A stretch of 64,000 nucleotides of DNA, taken from positions 434,001 through 498,000 of the forward strand of contig JANFNE010000034.1 in NCBI GenBank assembly GCA_024867545.1. Direction: 5' to 3'. Position 1 is the stretch's first letter; each line of letters opens with the position of its first letter. The notes under the pieces were generated by a model. It had not been told where the DNA came from. It made no database searches and worked only from the letters and a program-made list of their open reading frames with translations. Shown in pieces: positions 1 to 10,229 of this stretch. Both the position numbers and the translations under genes were made by a program. Origin of the DNA: Phytopythium helicoides. Taxonomy: Eukaryota; Oomycota; Peronosporomycetes; Pythiales; Pythiaceae.

Positions 1-448
1 TCTGCAGCGAATCAAGCACCTGGATGCACTTCTCGTAGGCCTTCTGGTAACCCGTGACGATCTCGCTGGCGTGCAGCCCCATGCGCAGCAAACTCGCGGC
101 CTCCATGAGCAACTCGCCGGCGAGGGCGACGGCGAGGCAGGTGCCGTCGCCAAAGTCGTTCTCCTGCATCTTGGCGGCCATGACGACCATGCGCGCGGCC
201 GGGTGCACGACCTCCAGCTCCTTGACGATGGTGGCCGTGTCGCTGGTGACGAAGATCTTCTCCAGGTGGTTGATGACGAGCTTGTTCATGCCGTTGGGGC
301 CGAGCGACGAGCGCGTGATGGCCGCCAGCTGCTTGACGGCGTCGATGTTCTTGGCCACGGCCTCGTCCACGCCCTCGAAGTGCTTGTGGCCGTCCTTGAG
401 CAGCGACGACAGCCCGCCGGCCACGTTCAGGCCCATCGACTTGGCCAT
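1..448 (-). CDS. CCT8: CCT theta subunit of TCP-1 chaperonin (5' part)
   Basis: N-terminal part of the theta subunit of the cytosolic CCT/TRiC chaperonin, the ATP-driven double ring that folds actin, tubulin and other proteins. The gene starts at the ATG at 448 and runs off the left edge, leaving about 149 codons. Diagnostic group II chaperonin stretches are visible: ITRSSLGPNGMNK, VINHLEKIFVTSDTATI and NDFGDGTCLAV; the last is the GDGT ATP-binding motif of the family. The order and wording of these blocks match CCT8 rather than other subunits. No intron is seen in the part present. Two CCAATCA motifs lie 100-135 bases upstream. Identification is by remembered family similarity; the 3' part is outside the window. 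Confidence 0.93.
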   Translation of the reverse strand, partial: MAKSMGLNVAGGLSSLLKDGHKHFEGVDEAVAKNIDAVKQLAAITRSSLGPNGMNKLVINHLEKIFVTSDTATIVKELEVVHPAARMVVMAAKMQENDFGDGTCLAVALAGELLMEAASLLRMGLHASEIVTGYQKAYEKCIQVLDSLQ

Positions 449-546
449 GGCGACGACTGGGGGAGGCTCGCTCGGCTTGGCGCGGTTGCCACGGGGAAAA
501 TCTTTTTCTTGCCGCGACCACACAGTGCGCACGCGCGCTATTTCGG

Positions 547-582
547 CCAATCAGAGAGATACTTGTGGTTTTTAGCCAATCA
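547..582. promoter_or_regulatory. paired CCAATCA motifs upstream of CCT8
   Basis: Two identical CCAATCA heptamers at 547-553 and 576-582, 29 bases apart, lie in the 311-base gap between the CCT8 start (448) and the GEMIN2 3' end (760). As GEMIN2 ends here, the gap can only be the promoter of CCT8. CCAAT boxes are bound by NF-Y in eukaryotes; function here is inferred from sequence and position only. Confidence 0.45.
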
Positions 583-759
583 CATTAACGACGCCATAGA
601 AAAGGTGGACCACATTATACCACACCGACTTTACACGACTCCACGAAGCGACGCTCTCGTGCGCTTCAACGTCACTCGCATCACGCCGCCGCTCATGAAG
701 GCGTCGCTGTTCATACTGTATACTGCTACAATCCCGTACGGATCCAGGCCCATGGCTCG

Positions 760-1659
760 TCATGGTTGATCGGCGCCCTCGTCGTGCAGCTGCCCGAAGA
801 AGTCGCCGGCGATGGTGATCAGCACGTTGAGCGACTTGAGGCGCAGAGCTCTGGCCTCGCCTTCGTCTTCAACGTCAGCAGACTCGGCTTGATCGCTGCT
901 ATTGGAGCTGCCAAGATCGCTCCGAAGCTGCCAGCAGCGCCGCAGCAGCTGGCGGATCGTTGCAGCCACGCCGGCGTGCACAGGCTTGTCCAGACGAGCG
1001 AACAGAGCGTAGATCCACACGGCACGAGCCCTCGACACGCGCTCGACGCCTTCGAGCCACGCCGTGTGGTACTCGATCAGTCTCCGTGTGAGCACTTGGT
1101 CGAACTGCAGCAGTAGACGCAGCTGCGGGGGCGTGCCGACGAGGAACCCGCTGGCGGTGGCAGGCTCAGCACTCCACGCTCCGCCGTCCTCATCACCACT
1201 GTCGCCACCGCTGGCCTTGCCGAAGAAGAACGCCTCCCACCCATCCTCGTCGCTCATCCTCGGCACATTCGTGCGCTTGACGCGCTTCGGCGGTTCACTG
1301 CTCTCTGCGCTCGGCTCGGTCTCCGGCGGCCCGATGGCCTCCCAGCGCGCGATCAGCTGGCGCAGCTCGACAAAGTCCGCGAGCAGCGCGTCCTTCCACT
1401 GTTGCGAAGGCAGCAGCGCCGGGTCCGCGACCGCCGCGAACGACGGGATGGCCGGCATGTTGGCCGTCTGCTGCGCGTCGAAGCGCCGCGGGTCGACGTC
1501 CTCGGCCACCACCACGTCCGGGATGCCCTCGGCCTCGATGCGAACGCGCCACAGGTACTCCTGCACGTCCTCCGGCGGAATGCCCAGCCGCATGCGCTCC
1601 GCGATCGCCCGCACGTCCACCGAGTCCTCGCCCTCCACGGGCAGCGCCGCCGCCATCAT
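760..1659 (-). CDS. GEMIN2: Gemin2/SIP1-like SMN-complex protein
   Basis: A 299-residue intronless gene resembling Gemin2 (SIP1), the SMN-complex subunit that holds the Sm protein pentamer before it is loaded on spliceosomal snRNA. Evidence: an N-terminal block with QQTANMPAIPSF, a central PPQLRLLLQFDQVLTRRLIE segment, and a C-terminal WIYALFARLDKPVHAGVAA followed by IRQLLRRC. These match the conserved C-terminal helical domain of Gemin2 (WLYALL..LEKPL...IRQL.RRC). An acidic insert with a PPKRVKRTNVPR basic patch lies mid-protein. Two ATGs are adjacent at the start (1659 and 1656). The protein would act in cytoplasmic snRNP assembly. No SMN or other Gemin gene is nearby. Confidence 0.85.
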   Translation of the reverse strand: MMAAALPVEGEDSVDVRAIAERMRLGIPPEDVQEYLWRVRIEAEGIPDVVVAEDVDPRRFDAQQTANMPAIPSFAAVADPALLPSQQWKDALLADFVELRQLIARWEAIGPPETEPSAESSEPPKRVKRTNVPRMSDEDGWEAFFFGKASGGDSGDEDGGAWSAEPATASGFLVGTPPQLRLLLQFDQVLTRRLIEYHTAWLEGVERVSRARAVWIYALFARLDKPVHAGVAATIRQLLRRCWQLRSDLGSSNSSDQAESADVEDEGEARALRLKSLNVLITIAGDFFGQLHDEGADQP

Positions 1660-1882
1660 CTTGCCAGCAGCGACTCAAGTGATCCTGTCGGCGGGTCGCG
1701 TGGGCTGGGCACCTCTCACAATAGACCCATAAACCCGCCTGTTTTCATATAAATATTGGTATCATTTGGATATAGTCAACCCGATACGATTTTGGCCCAC
1801 CCGACCCGGACCGCAATTTGAGTGGAGCGCTTCCAAGCGCCGCCAAGAGCTCAATCGCATTGACACCACCGACCGCTTGACG

Positions 1883-2666
1883 ATGACGACGACCGCGAAC
1901 CCTCTGGACGCGGTGCAGCAGCTGCAGCGCGTGGTGGGCGACCTCGCGCCGAAGCTGCGGCCTCAAGTGCTCCCCAAGGGCACGGGCTACGGACTCGATC
2001 TGCTCATGGGGCTGTGCGCCACGGACGAGCAACGGGTGGCGCTGCGCTCGCTGGTGCAGCTCAACAAGCCTGCGGACGCGGAGGACGGATTTGAACCGTT
2101 TGTTGTCGGCGCCTTTGACGCGCAGAAGAAGGTTTTCTCGGTCGACAAAGTGCAATGGCTGAGCGAGGAGGACGCGCTCGTGCACCAGTTCCCGCGGTTC
2201 CTGGAGCTGCAGCTGGAGAGCCCGGAGGAGGTACAGAGCTGCAATGGAAGCACGGGTGCCTCCGCGATGGTGTCGAGTGATTGAGGAATATATGTGTGAT
2301 GCTGCAGGCGACGCCTATTATCAAGCGATTCCTCGACGTCAACGGACACGACCAGAATAATCTGCTGGCGGTGCAACAATGCTTCAATGCAGCCTTCTCC
2401 CTTCAAACGATTCTACGGTTCGTCTGTGAAGGGTTTTGCTACTAGCAACGACCTCGTTAATACTGACAATTGCGTTCGTATTCAGCGCATTCCCTCGGCC
2501 GCCAATCGCGATCCAAGGCGAGGTTGTGCAGGTTACAAGCAGCTCGAGCGTCGAGGACGCGTTCGCCGCACTGTTTCCGTCTGTGAAGAAGACTTCGAAG
2601 AAGACTTCCAGCGGGACCAGCAAGCAGAACAAGTCCAAGAAGCGGAAGAACAAGCAAGTAAACTAA
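1883..2666 (+). CDS. uncharacterised protein with lysine-rich tail
   Basis: Three exons (1883-2230, 2308-2417, 2486-2666) give a protein of about 212 residues. Introns are GT-AG, 77 and 68 bases, and the frame closes exactly at TAA 2664. The protein has a compact N-terminal part (LLMGLCATDEQRVALRSLVQ), a QNNLLAVQQCFNAAFSLQTI helix-like segment, and a C-terminal tail rich in Lys and Ser ending KKRKNKQVN, which could be a nuclear or nucleolar targeting sequence. I do not recognise a family. It is divergent from GEMIN2, with starts 223 bases apart. A small RNA- or chromatin-associated protein is possible from the tail alone, but this is a guess. Confidence 0.7.
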
Positions 2667-2748
2667 ATTTTTGTATTAGGGCTTCTCGCAAAGATCCAAA
2701 TAGACGCGAATGCCACATCGTGGGCAAGTTTCTTGGCGAAGATGCGCT

Positions 2749-4143
2749 TTATCCGATGAAAGCCCCGTTTGCACGCAAATGCACTTGCAAAAGCATCGAC
2801 ACTTCATCGTGATGAGACACAAAAGGGAAGAATCCGCCTTCTTTCATCATTGCCTGAACCGACACGCTTTCAGATTCTGCACACAAATGAAAGCACGCAC
2901 ATGGACAATGTTACCTGCTTGGCACGTGGGTATCGACAACGCATTTCGTCCATGTGTGATGCCGGGATGGTCGTTTCTTCATAGCTCTACATCAACAATA
3001 TTGTCACCAACACCGCTCGTACAGTCGTGCTGCAAGCGACGCGTAACTTACATCAAGAATTGTTATTCGGTTGTGGGCTAGTGAGAGTGACCATTTTGTT
3101 GGGTCGCATTGCTGGTACAGCAGCACTAGCCGTGACGCTAGTTCTTGCTGGGTTAGTGAGTTTACCTATGCCATTTCATGGGTTGGGTGTATTGTACAAT
3201 CGTTTTGAAGTCACCAATACTTTACCTGCTCAGCCATGTAGTCGACTGCGTCGACAAGAGCGGGTGACCCGAGCTGTTGCTTGGGGAGGCGGTCGAGAAT
3301 GTACCTTAGCATCAACGAGAGTGAGCAAATGTCGTAACTAGCTGCACTTGACAACAATCAAAGCTACTCACTTCTTGAGGTAGAACTCAGGCATATAACC
3401 AAACCTTTGAGCAATTTGGCTTCAGCGTCTCCACATACATCAATGAACCAGAAAGTCATGGGAGGCACGCACATTTTCACTCGTGGTGCACCGGCTTCAA
3501 AGACTTGAGGGTTGAAAAATGGCTGGGTGAGCACTAACGAAAGCACTCGCTGGGGATATTGTGCTGCATATCGCTGTGGCACACAAATTGTGAGCGCTAT
3601 TCTCTTGTGTGTTGTCGCGCGGAAACACCAGATCTTAAGATTTGTCTTTACCTGAGCAAGGTACGCGCCGAGTGATACGCCGTAGATGTGGATCTGTCGT
3701 TCGATACACCACTTTAACAATCCATGTTCATCTAGCAAGGCGTTCTGAAAGCACAAACCTTTGTCACATTGATTGCGTCCAGGAAGCGATCGAAGCACTG
3801 GATCCACTCCTCGTGCGTCCACACCACGGGGTACTGCACCTGCTCTCCTCGCCCACATCAATCAGCCGTGCATCCCCATTATCCTGCTTGTAATATCCAT
3901 CTCACGAACAGATATCACTCGGTATCCCTTGGCAGCGAGCGTCAGCATCTGGCGGTGGAAGCAGCGCGCCGTGCCGCTCGTGCCCGGGAGACACACGAGC
4001 GGCGGCGCCTCCGCCCCTCGCCGCCCCGCGTCAAAGTAGCTCCAGGTCTTCTCATCGTACGTCGTCACTCGCTGGCGCGCGACCTGCTGCAGGAACGCGC
4101 GCTCGGTGTCCAAGGCGCTCGGCGTCGGATCCATCGGATCCAT
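2749..4143 (-). CDS. SPG21: maspardin (SPG21)-like alpha/beta-hydrolase fold protein
   Basis: Nine exons assembled on the minus strand: 3910-4143, 3759-3839, 3652-3693, 3473-3573, 3372-3419, 3226-3304, 3052-3165, 2915-2986, 2749-2853. Their summed length closes in frame to 291 residues, near the size of human maspardin (308). Key matches: LPGTSGTARCFHRQ, the nucleophile-elbow-like IHIYGVSLGAYLAQ (human HLFGASLGGFLAQ), GYMPEFYLKK, VNSLTQQELASRL and the C-terminal GGFFPFVSHHDEV. Maspardin is an alpha/beta-hydrolase-fold protein of endosomes and trans-Golgi that binds CD4 and ALDH16A1 in animals and is thought to be non-enzymatic. Splice sites of the first intron (donor GTTCGT) and of the one ending at 3420 are the least certain. 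It is head-to-head with the DDX31 gene (111-base gap). Confidence 0.88.
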
Positions 4144-4198
4144 CAATGTGGATCTTCAAACGTCGCAACTTACATCATTTTGCCCGTAAGAGCATCGG

Positions 4199-4209
4199 TA
4201 TAAAATATT
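4199..4209 (+). promoter_or_regulatory. TATA-like element in maspardin/DDX31 bidirectional gap
   Basis: TATAAAATATT lies about 46 bases upstream of the DDX31 ATG at 4255, inside the 111-base gap separating it from the divergent maspardin gene. Core promoter use is inferred; oomycete promoters usually rely on Inr-type elements, so this may be chance. Confidence 0.25.
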
Positions 4210-4254
4210 GAAAGCCGAAAACTTTTGGTGGTGGCCATAAGCACTTAGGCGACC

Positions 4255-6660
4255 ATGGCGGACGGAGGCTTCGTGCTCAACATCGCGGCGTCGGGCGGCG
4301 GCGCGCGGCCGGCCAAGAAGAAGAAGAGCACGTTCCGCGCCAAGAAGAACGCCAAGAAGGGCGCCAAGGCCAAGGCGACGCCACAGGAGGTGCAGCAACG
4401 GCGACCGCTGGAGCACAAGCGGCCGCAGGGCAACGGCGCTCGGCCGCAGGGTGATGGCGGAAAGCGAGCGGAGACCGCGCCCAAGTTTAAGCAGGCGCCG
4501 AAGAAGAAGGAGAACCGCGCATTGATCGAGAACAAGGTCATCGGCAAACAGGAGAAGCCACAGGAAGAAGTCCGAGACGAGGAGATGACTGTTGTGCCGA
4601 GAGATGGCGACGATGAAAGCAGCGATGACGAGATCCCGATTTCCAAGGAGACACCTACGCCGAAGCCTGATGCTGTTGTTGCGCCAGTCACTTCACAGGT
4701 AAAGAGTGAGTCGACCGTTGCAGCTGCACTGGCGGACAAGGGATCGTTCGGCACTCGACGCAACCCGAACAAGGAGGCGTACGACCCGACGAAACACATG
4801 AAGGTGCACACCAACATCGACAAGGTCCTAGAGAAGCCGCTCGAGTCGAAGGCGAGCGACAAAATCTTTGCGGCGGAGACCACGTTTGAGAAAATGGCGA
4901 TCTGCAACAAGCTCGTGCAGGTGCTGCAAAATCCTCAAGGCAGTACCGGGTTCGGCTTTGCGCGTCCAACGAACGTGCAAGTGCAGTCGATCCCGGCTGT
5001 GCTCTCGGGCAAGGACGTGCTGGTGAAGAGTGAGACTGGTTCGGGTAAAACGCTGTCATACTTGCTGCCAGTGGTGCAACAACTGCAGGCAGTGGAGCCA
5101 CGCGTCGAACGGTCTAGAGACGGATGCTTGGCGCTGATCTTAGCCCCGACACGCGAGCTGTGTCTGCAGATCCTCGAGACAGCGACGAAGCTGGTGCAGC
5201 CGTTTGTCTACATTGTTCCTGGTGCAATTATTGGTGGAGAGAAGAAGAAGGCAGAAAAGGCGCGACTTCGCAAGGGTATTTGCATTCTGATCGCGACTCC
5301 TGGCCGTCTTGCCGATCATCTTGTGAATACCCAGTCGTTCAACTACGCGAATCTGCGATTCCTGGTACTCGATGAGGCGGACCGACTGCTTGATATGGGT
5401 TTTGAGAAACAAATCACACAAATTCTGAGCATCATTGACAAGGGTGCCGACGCTAGCAAGCCAAAGCGCCAAAACATTTTGGTTTCGGCTACGATCAACA
5501 CCGGTGTCCAGCAACTCGCCAAAATGAGTCTGTCAAATCCTGTGCATATTGACGCGGATGCCTTGAATGCTGCAAGTGGACCTCTGCCATCTACGGACTC
5601 AACTGTCGAGACTTTTTCCACGCCGCACCAGCTTATGCAGCACTTTATGATCGTGCCTGCAAAGGCTCGACTTTGCGCACTCACATGCTTTCTTCGCGAA
5701 GAGCTGAATGCCGTGTCCAAGGGAGCCACGACAACTGCAGGCAGCAAGAAGATTGTCGTGTTCATGTCGACGTGTGACTCTGTCGACTTCCACTACCAAT
5801 TGTTCCGAAAGTGTGCTTGGCCGGGCTCGAGCGTGTCTTCGGATGCTTCTGCTGGTGCCAGCAGCTCTGCCACGAGTCTCTTCGGCGCGCAAGGTGTGTA
5901 CCGACTTCACGGCACGATCCCGCAGCACGAGCGCATGACTACATTCAAGAGCTTCTGTGCTGCCAGTAGTGGTGTTTTGCTTTGTACGGACGTTGCTGCG
6001 CGTGGTCTCAACCTGCCGACAGTGCACTGGATTGTCCAGTACGACCCTCCAACTGAGACCCGCGACTACGTTCACCGTGTCGGTCGTACTGCCCGAAGCG
6101 GCAAGCAAGGTAGTAGTCTACTGTTCCTGATGCCTGCTGAAGCTGCGTACCTTGACCACCTGAAGCAACACAATCTCTCGCTGAACGCATTGAGCTTGGA
6201 GAAGACCATTACACGAGTCACCAAGAGTGGAGGTGGCAGCAGCAACCCGCTGGCTATGGCAGCAGCTCGATCATCGCGCAAGAAGCTAGCCCACGAGGCT
6301 GTGCAGAGTGAGCTGCAGTTTCTCTACGAGCAAACACTGCTTGGCGACAAGGAGTTATTTGAGCTGGCGTGTCAAGCATTCCATTCGTTCGTCCGAAGTT
6401 ACGCAACCCACACGGCCGACACACGCGCCATTTTCCATGTTCGTGGTCTCCACTTTGGCCACGTTGCCAAGAGTTTTGCCCTGCGTGATCCTCCAGCGTC
6501 CTCGAAGCTCCGTGACGCTGGCAAGAACGCCAAGAAGGGAACGCTTCAGAAGCGCAAGGATCGCGAGGAAAAGCTGGCGGCAGCCGAGAAGGAGCGCCTG
6601 AAGCGCCAGCGCCAGCATAAGCGCAAGTTCGCACAGCAGGTTTCCGAATTCGCCGAGTAG
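4255..6660 (+). CDS. DDX31: DDX31/Dbp7-type DEAD-box RNA helicase
   Basis: An 801-residue intronless DEAD-box helicase, start ATG 4255 in a good context. The N-terminal 200 residues are Lys/Ala/Glu-rich and disordered. Then come the Q-motif region (GFARPTNVQVQSIP), motif I SETGSGKT (about residue 262), PTREL, TPGRLADHL, motif II DEAD (about 372), motif III SAT, and the second RecA lobe with RGLNLPTVHWIVQYDPP and HRVGRTARSG. A basic C-terminal tail (QKRKDREEKLAA, RLKRQRQHKRKFAQQ) follows. NILVSATINTGVQQLAKMSL and the long linker between motifs III and IV are typical of DDX31/Dbp7, which works in nucleolar 60S subunit biogenesis. A nucleolar location is inferred from family and tails. Confidence 0.93.
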   Translation: MADGGFVLNIAASGGGARPAKKKKSTFRAKKNAKKGAKAKATPQEVQQRRPLEHKRPQGNGARPQGDGGKRAETAPKFKQAPKKKENRALIENKVIGKQEKPQEEVRDEEMTVVPRDGDDESSDDEIPISKETPTPKPDAVVAPVTSQVKSESTVAAALADKGSFGTRRNPNKEAYDPTKHMKVHTNIDKVLEKPLESKASDKIFAAETTFEKMAICNKLVQVLQNPQGSTGFGFARPTNVQVQSIPAVLSGKDVLVKSETGSGKTLSYLLPVVQQLQAVEPRVERSRDGCLALILAPTRELCLQILETATKLVQPFVYIVPGAIIGGEKKKAEKARLRKGICILIATPGRLADHLVNTQSFNYANLRFLVLDEADRLLDMGFEKQITQILSIIDKGADASKPKRQNILVSATINTGVQQLAKMSLSNPVHIDADALNAASGPLPSTDSTVETFSTPHQLMQHFMIVPAKARLCALTCFLREELNAVSKGATTTAGSKKIVVFMSTCDSVDFHYQLFRKCAWPGSSVSSDASAGASSSATSLFGAQGVYRLHGTIPQHERMTTFKSFCAASSGVLLCTDVAARGLNLPTVHWIVQYDPPTETRDYVHRVGRTARSGKQGSSLLFLMPAEAAYLDHLKQHNLSLNALSLEKTITRVTKSGGGSSNPLAMAAARSSRKKLAHEAVQSELQFLYEQTLLGDKELFELACQAFHSFVRSYATHTADTRAIFHVRGLHFGHVAKSFALRDPPASSKLRDAGKNAKKGTLQKRKDREEKLAAAEKERLKRQRQHKRKFAQQVSEFAE

Positions 6661-6862
6661 GCACTTCAATAGAGTTCATCAAAGTTGCAAAGTGATCAGA
6701 TGGGATTTCTCGTGTAGGTAAGACCATGTTCGATTTGTTGCGATGGCTACAAACCTGACCGTGTTGAACTTGCATTCCAAAGTCTGGTCCATTTTGCACC
6801 AATAAAAATCTTGCGGTATTGAATAGTGTAACGAGTCAATCAATCAACCAGTGGCGGTGGAC

Positions 6863-8414
6863 ATGGCGGCTCCATGGACCTCTTTCTCGGCGCTGCGGGA
6901 CCAAGTGGCGCGGTGGAGTGATGAGGAGCTAGTCGAGCAGGTACGATACTCGCAGATCTGCTGCAAGTGCTGGAGCTGGGTGACGGATTGCCACGGATGA
7001 GCAGCGCGATCTGCTGGTCGAGGGGCAGCTCATGCACAAGCGCCGTATTTCGTACGTCACTCGCCTCATGATGGGGGCGAAAAGTTTAAATTGATGGCTT
7101 CCATGCTGGAATATGGCAGTCGCAAGTGCTCCTTTTTCGACTTGGCGAGCGCGGATGCGAGTGAACAAGGCTCGCGCATGGAGGTGATCCTCAAGATCAT
7201 CGACGACGAGCTTTCGCTTGAGCAGGTCGAAGCGATCCGCCACCGCGTCAAAGTCGGCGATGTCGTACACGTTCGAGGCTTCATTGAGCGCACTCTCAGC
7301 GGCAAAGATGGCGATAGGGAATCAACTGACCTGCTGCTTCACGCACGTGACATCATTGCTGTGCGTCCGTGGAAGTTGCTCCATCCTAACGAGACCTTCG
7401 TCCCGGTGCCAACTGCCCGGCCAAACGAGCAGCCAGCGGTGACAGCTCCATCAGAAAGCATGCCTGAAGCCAAGCATCAATCTGCAAAGACAGAGCATTG
7501 TAAGTTCTGGATCAACTCCAAGACTTGCCAATACGGGGACAAGTGTGAGCTAAAGCATGAGCGCGATCCTGACGCCTTCAAGCGTGCTCGTGCCGACTGG
7601 CTCGAGCAGCGTCTGCGACTAAAGCGCGTGCGTGCGGCACTCGATGAGGACCCATTGGATCCACATGGAAAGATGAGTAAAGCACAGAGAGCTCAGGCAC
7701 TAGGAGACTGGCTCGTTGAGACGTTTGGGGCCGAATATCTTGCATCTGGACGAGGTGTACTGGATATCGCTGGAGGACGAGGTGATGTGTCGTTTGAGCT
7801 GTGGAACAAGCGACGGATACCATGCACGCTCATCGATCCGGTATGTTTGTACTTTTGCGCTCAAGGCTACTAGTCAGGACTGACTTTCTTGTGACTCTAG
7901 CGTCCACTCAAACTTTCACGCTCACAATTCAAGTATCTCAAGAAGCAAAAAACCGAGAAGAAGGATATTCCCGACGCACTTGTGCCGCAGGTAAGCGACA
8001 GTCGAATGCGGAGTTTGCGTTTACTGCTTTCTAACTGATTTGTTGCTTGACGTGAAGCGGACAGCTTTCTTCAATGACAAGGAGTTCCTTGAAGACGAGG
8101 AGAATGCAATTTTGGTGCGAGATGCGTCGATCCTGGTTGGGATGCACCCCGATGAGGCCACCGACGCAATCTTCGATGTCGCACTCAAAATGGACAAACC
8201 GTTTGTAGTCGTCCCATGCTGCGTCTTCGGGCAAACTTTTCCTCACCGCCGCCGTCCGAACGGACAACGAGTTGTCTCTTTCGAAGACCTCGTTGAATAC
8301 TTGCTGGCAAAGTCTCCGGATATCCAGCGTTCCTTCCTACCCATCGACGGGAAGAACATGGTGCTCTATCGAGTCGCCCGCTCAAGTGGCTCCAACGACA
8401 AGCAAGATCGATAG
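6863..8414 (+). CDS. CCCH zinc-finger, SAM-methyltransferase-like protein
   Basis: Five exons (about 6863-6940, 7002-7051, 7121-7840, 7901-7990, 8058-8414) encode about 430 residues. The order of segments is an N-terminal helix, a beta-rich part that may be an OB-fold (RKCSFFDLAS, MEVILKIIDD, VGDVVHVRGFIER, PWKLLHPNE), a single CCCH zinc finger with C-x8-C-x5-C-x3-H spacing (CKFWINSKTCQYGDKCELKH), and a Rossmann methyltransferase-like core whose GVLDIAGGRGDVSFELW is a glycine-rich SAM motif. A C-terminal LVGMHPDEATDAIFDVA and VPCCVFGQ block resembles the DxxCC-type end of tRNA-modifying methyltransferases such as Trm13 or METTL25. RNA is the likely substrate (finger plus OB-like part), but this is inference. 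Intron 1 boundaries are the least secure. Confidence 0.72.
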
Positions 8415-8485
8415 GCATACCCAACCATAGAGAAAATTCAATCCATTCGGCAAATCCAAGTTGGCTATATCCTAGCACGCAGTGC

Positions 8486-9720
8486 CTACAGTCCTAGTTT
8501 TCGAACAGCGTCCGGGTAGACGACGAGGACGCTGGTAGAGTTTGCACTGGGAGACACGATAACGTCTACAAGAAGGCTCTCGTTCGCGCTGGTGTCGAGC
8601 TGCTTGACCTCTTTTGACCCGCAGAACAGCGTAATTTCCCCGTATACCCCCACTGCGATCCATGCAAGCGAGTCGGGGCTGCCTTCTGTCTCTGAGCCAC
8701 GGAGAATGAGCAGCTTCGAGATCGGGAAGTCTACCTGGATCATGACACCGTTTGAGTAAATGGGAGCAAGGACACAACCAAATATGACTACATGAACGCT
8801 TACAGTAGCCCACGGCTCCAGCTTGAGCTGGAAGTCAGGACGCTCCGGCGTAGACTTGTCTCGGGAGCTCACGAGTCGGTAGACAACGCTGCAAGGCACA
8901 AATGAGTTTTCTGGACGCTTGCCTTTGTGTGATGCTGCTCTCACCCTTCTTCTCCGGCAGCGAGCACCAGGTCCTCCATGGAGCCCTTGTCTCCTGCTGG
9001 CAACAAGCAGCACGCCGCAGTCGTAATGGCGCTGGGAGCCTGGATAACCGAGAATGCGCGGCCGCGGTGGGTCAGCAGCAGCGCGCGCTGCGAAGTGCTC
9101 ACGAGCGCGTAGCTCGACTCGACATCCTGTACATCCAGCAGCTTGACGGGCAGGATGCTCGTGACCGACGGCGCGTCCAAGCCCGGGAACAGGGACAAGT
9201 CTCCTGAAGCAACATTGGGGAGCTTCTCCTGGTACCACGGGTCGTGGTGAGCAGAGAGCAAATCGCAAGTTGAAGTGCGAGCCCGCGCACCTTCCAGAGG
9301 ATCTCGTAGCGCGTGACGCCGTAGAAGGCGCCGCCGGCGTCGCCCACGAGCAGCAGGCGGTTGAGGTGGCGCGCGTGGCGCACGCAGCGCACGGCGGCGG
9401 CCAGGCGGAAGCGCCGCAGCTCCAGGTCGCCGCGCAGCACGACGAGCTCTCCGCCAGCACTGCCCACGGCCACGAGTGGCTCCTCGTCCGCGCGCTCAGC
9501 GTCCACAACGCATACGCACTGCCCACGTCGTCGTTAGCCCTGCGAGCCGCGCGAAAACGGCGCCAAGGCGCACCGTGATGGCGTCCGCGCAGGCGTCGAC
9601 GACCCACGCGGGCGCGGCCGTCTCGACACGCGGGAGCGCGAGGATGCGCCCGGCGCGGTCGCCCGCGTACACCCAGCCAGAGGCGGCGCTCGCGGCCGCG
9701 CACGTCAGCGGGGCCAGCAT
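8486..9720 (-). CDS. unassigned beta-propeller-like protein
   Basis: Five exons on the minus strand (9574-9720, 9291-9518, 8945-9228, 8804-8888, 8486-8734) close in frame to 330 residues from ATG 9720. The intron with CTAAC branch site before the acceptor at 9519 supports the model. Repeated short beta units of the form 'GxAGGxLxxL' are visible: WVYAGDRAGRILALP, LVAVGSAGGELVVLRGD, LLLVGDAGGAFYGVT, ALLLTHRGRAFSVI, LVLAAGEEGVVYRLV, WIAVGVYGEITLFCG, VLVVYPDAVRKLGL. This pattern fits a seven-bladed propeller of PQQ/quinoprotein or WD-like type, but I cannot name the family. A reading frame with an acceptor-like TTTTTGCAG continues upstream of 9720, so a 5' exon may be missing. It converges on the methyltransferase-like gene (71-base gap). 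Confidence 0.6.
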
Positions 9721-10229
9721 GTTGCCGCACTGTTCGGGCGGTGGCCAAAGTGGCGGGCGGCTGTGCTGCAAAAATACAGGTGCATTACATAGGCGTCTGA
9801 TATGTGTTTCTAGAGGGATAATAGACGGATGCTATATAAACTACTTTGGTATTCGATAATTAGGTGAGATGAAGGTATGCGATTGCGGGGTTGAACGCCC
9901 CGCCTGGAAGGTTCGCCGAACGCGGCATGGGCTTGAATCAGCCGCGCGCATGAGGGCGGGATCGTGCGACGCCGCAAGTGATCCGATGCCTGAAAGTTTG
10001 CTCTCGCGCGCGCGATCCTGGAACGAGCGGTCCGTGGGGATCCGTTTCGCGGCTAAAGATCGCACCGGCGGTGGGTGGTGCGCGCGCAAAGTGTCCATGA
10101 ACATGACGAAGACGCAAAAAGTCGTGTGGTGGATGGATGGCTCGACGGAACGCGACGCGTACGCTTACATTAACGACTGGGTAGGATGGGGGGAATAATA
10201 ATAGGGGGCTGCTACGTGCGACTCCGTAG
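9721..10229. other. intergenic, no gene seen
   Basis: About 500 bases between the start of the beta-propeller gene and the 3' end of the RasGAP gene. It contains a TATATAAA-like run near 9833-9840 on the propeller side and GC-rich sequence after 9890. The 109-codon open frame here has no protein-like pattern. A 5' exon of the propeller gene could lie near 9760-9900. Confidence 0.4.

Noticed and set aside
8486..9748. 420-codon minus-strand frame
   Set aside because: It reads through introns of the beta-propeller gene; the first two thirds are Arg/Ala-rich and frame-shifted relative to the repeats. Only the last part belongs to the gene.
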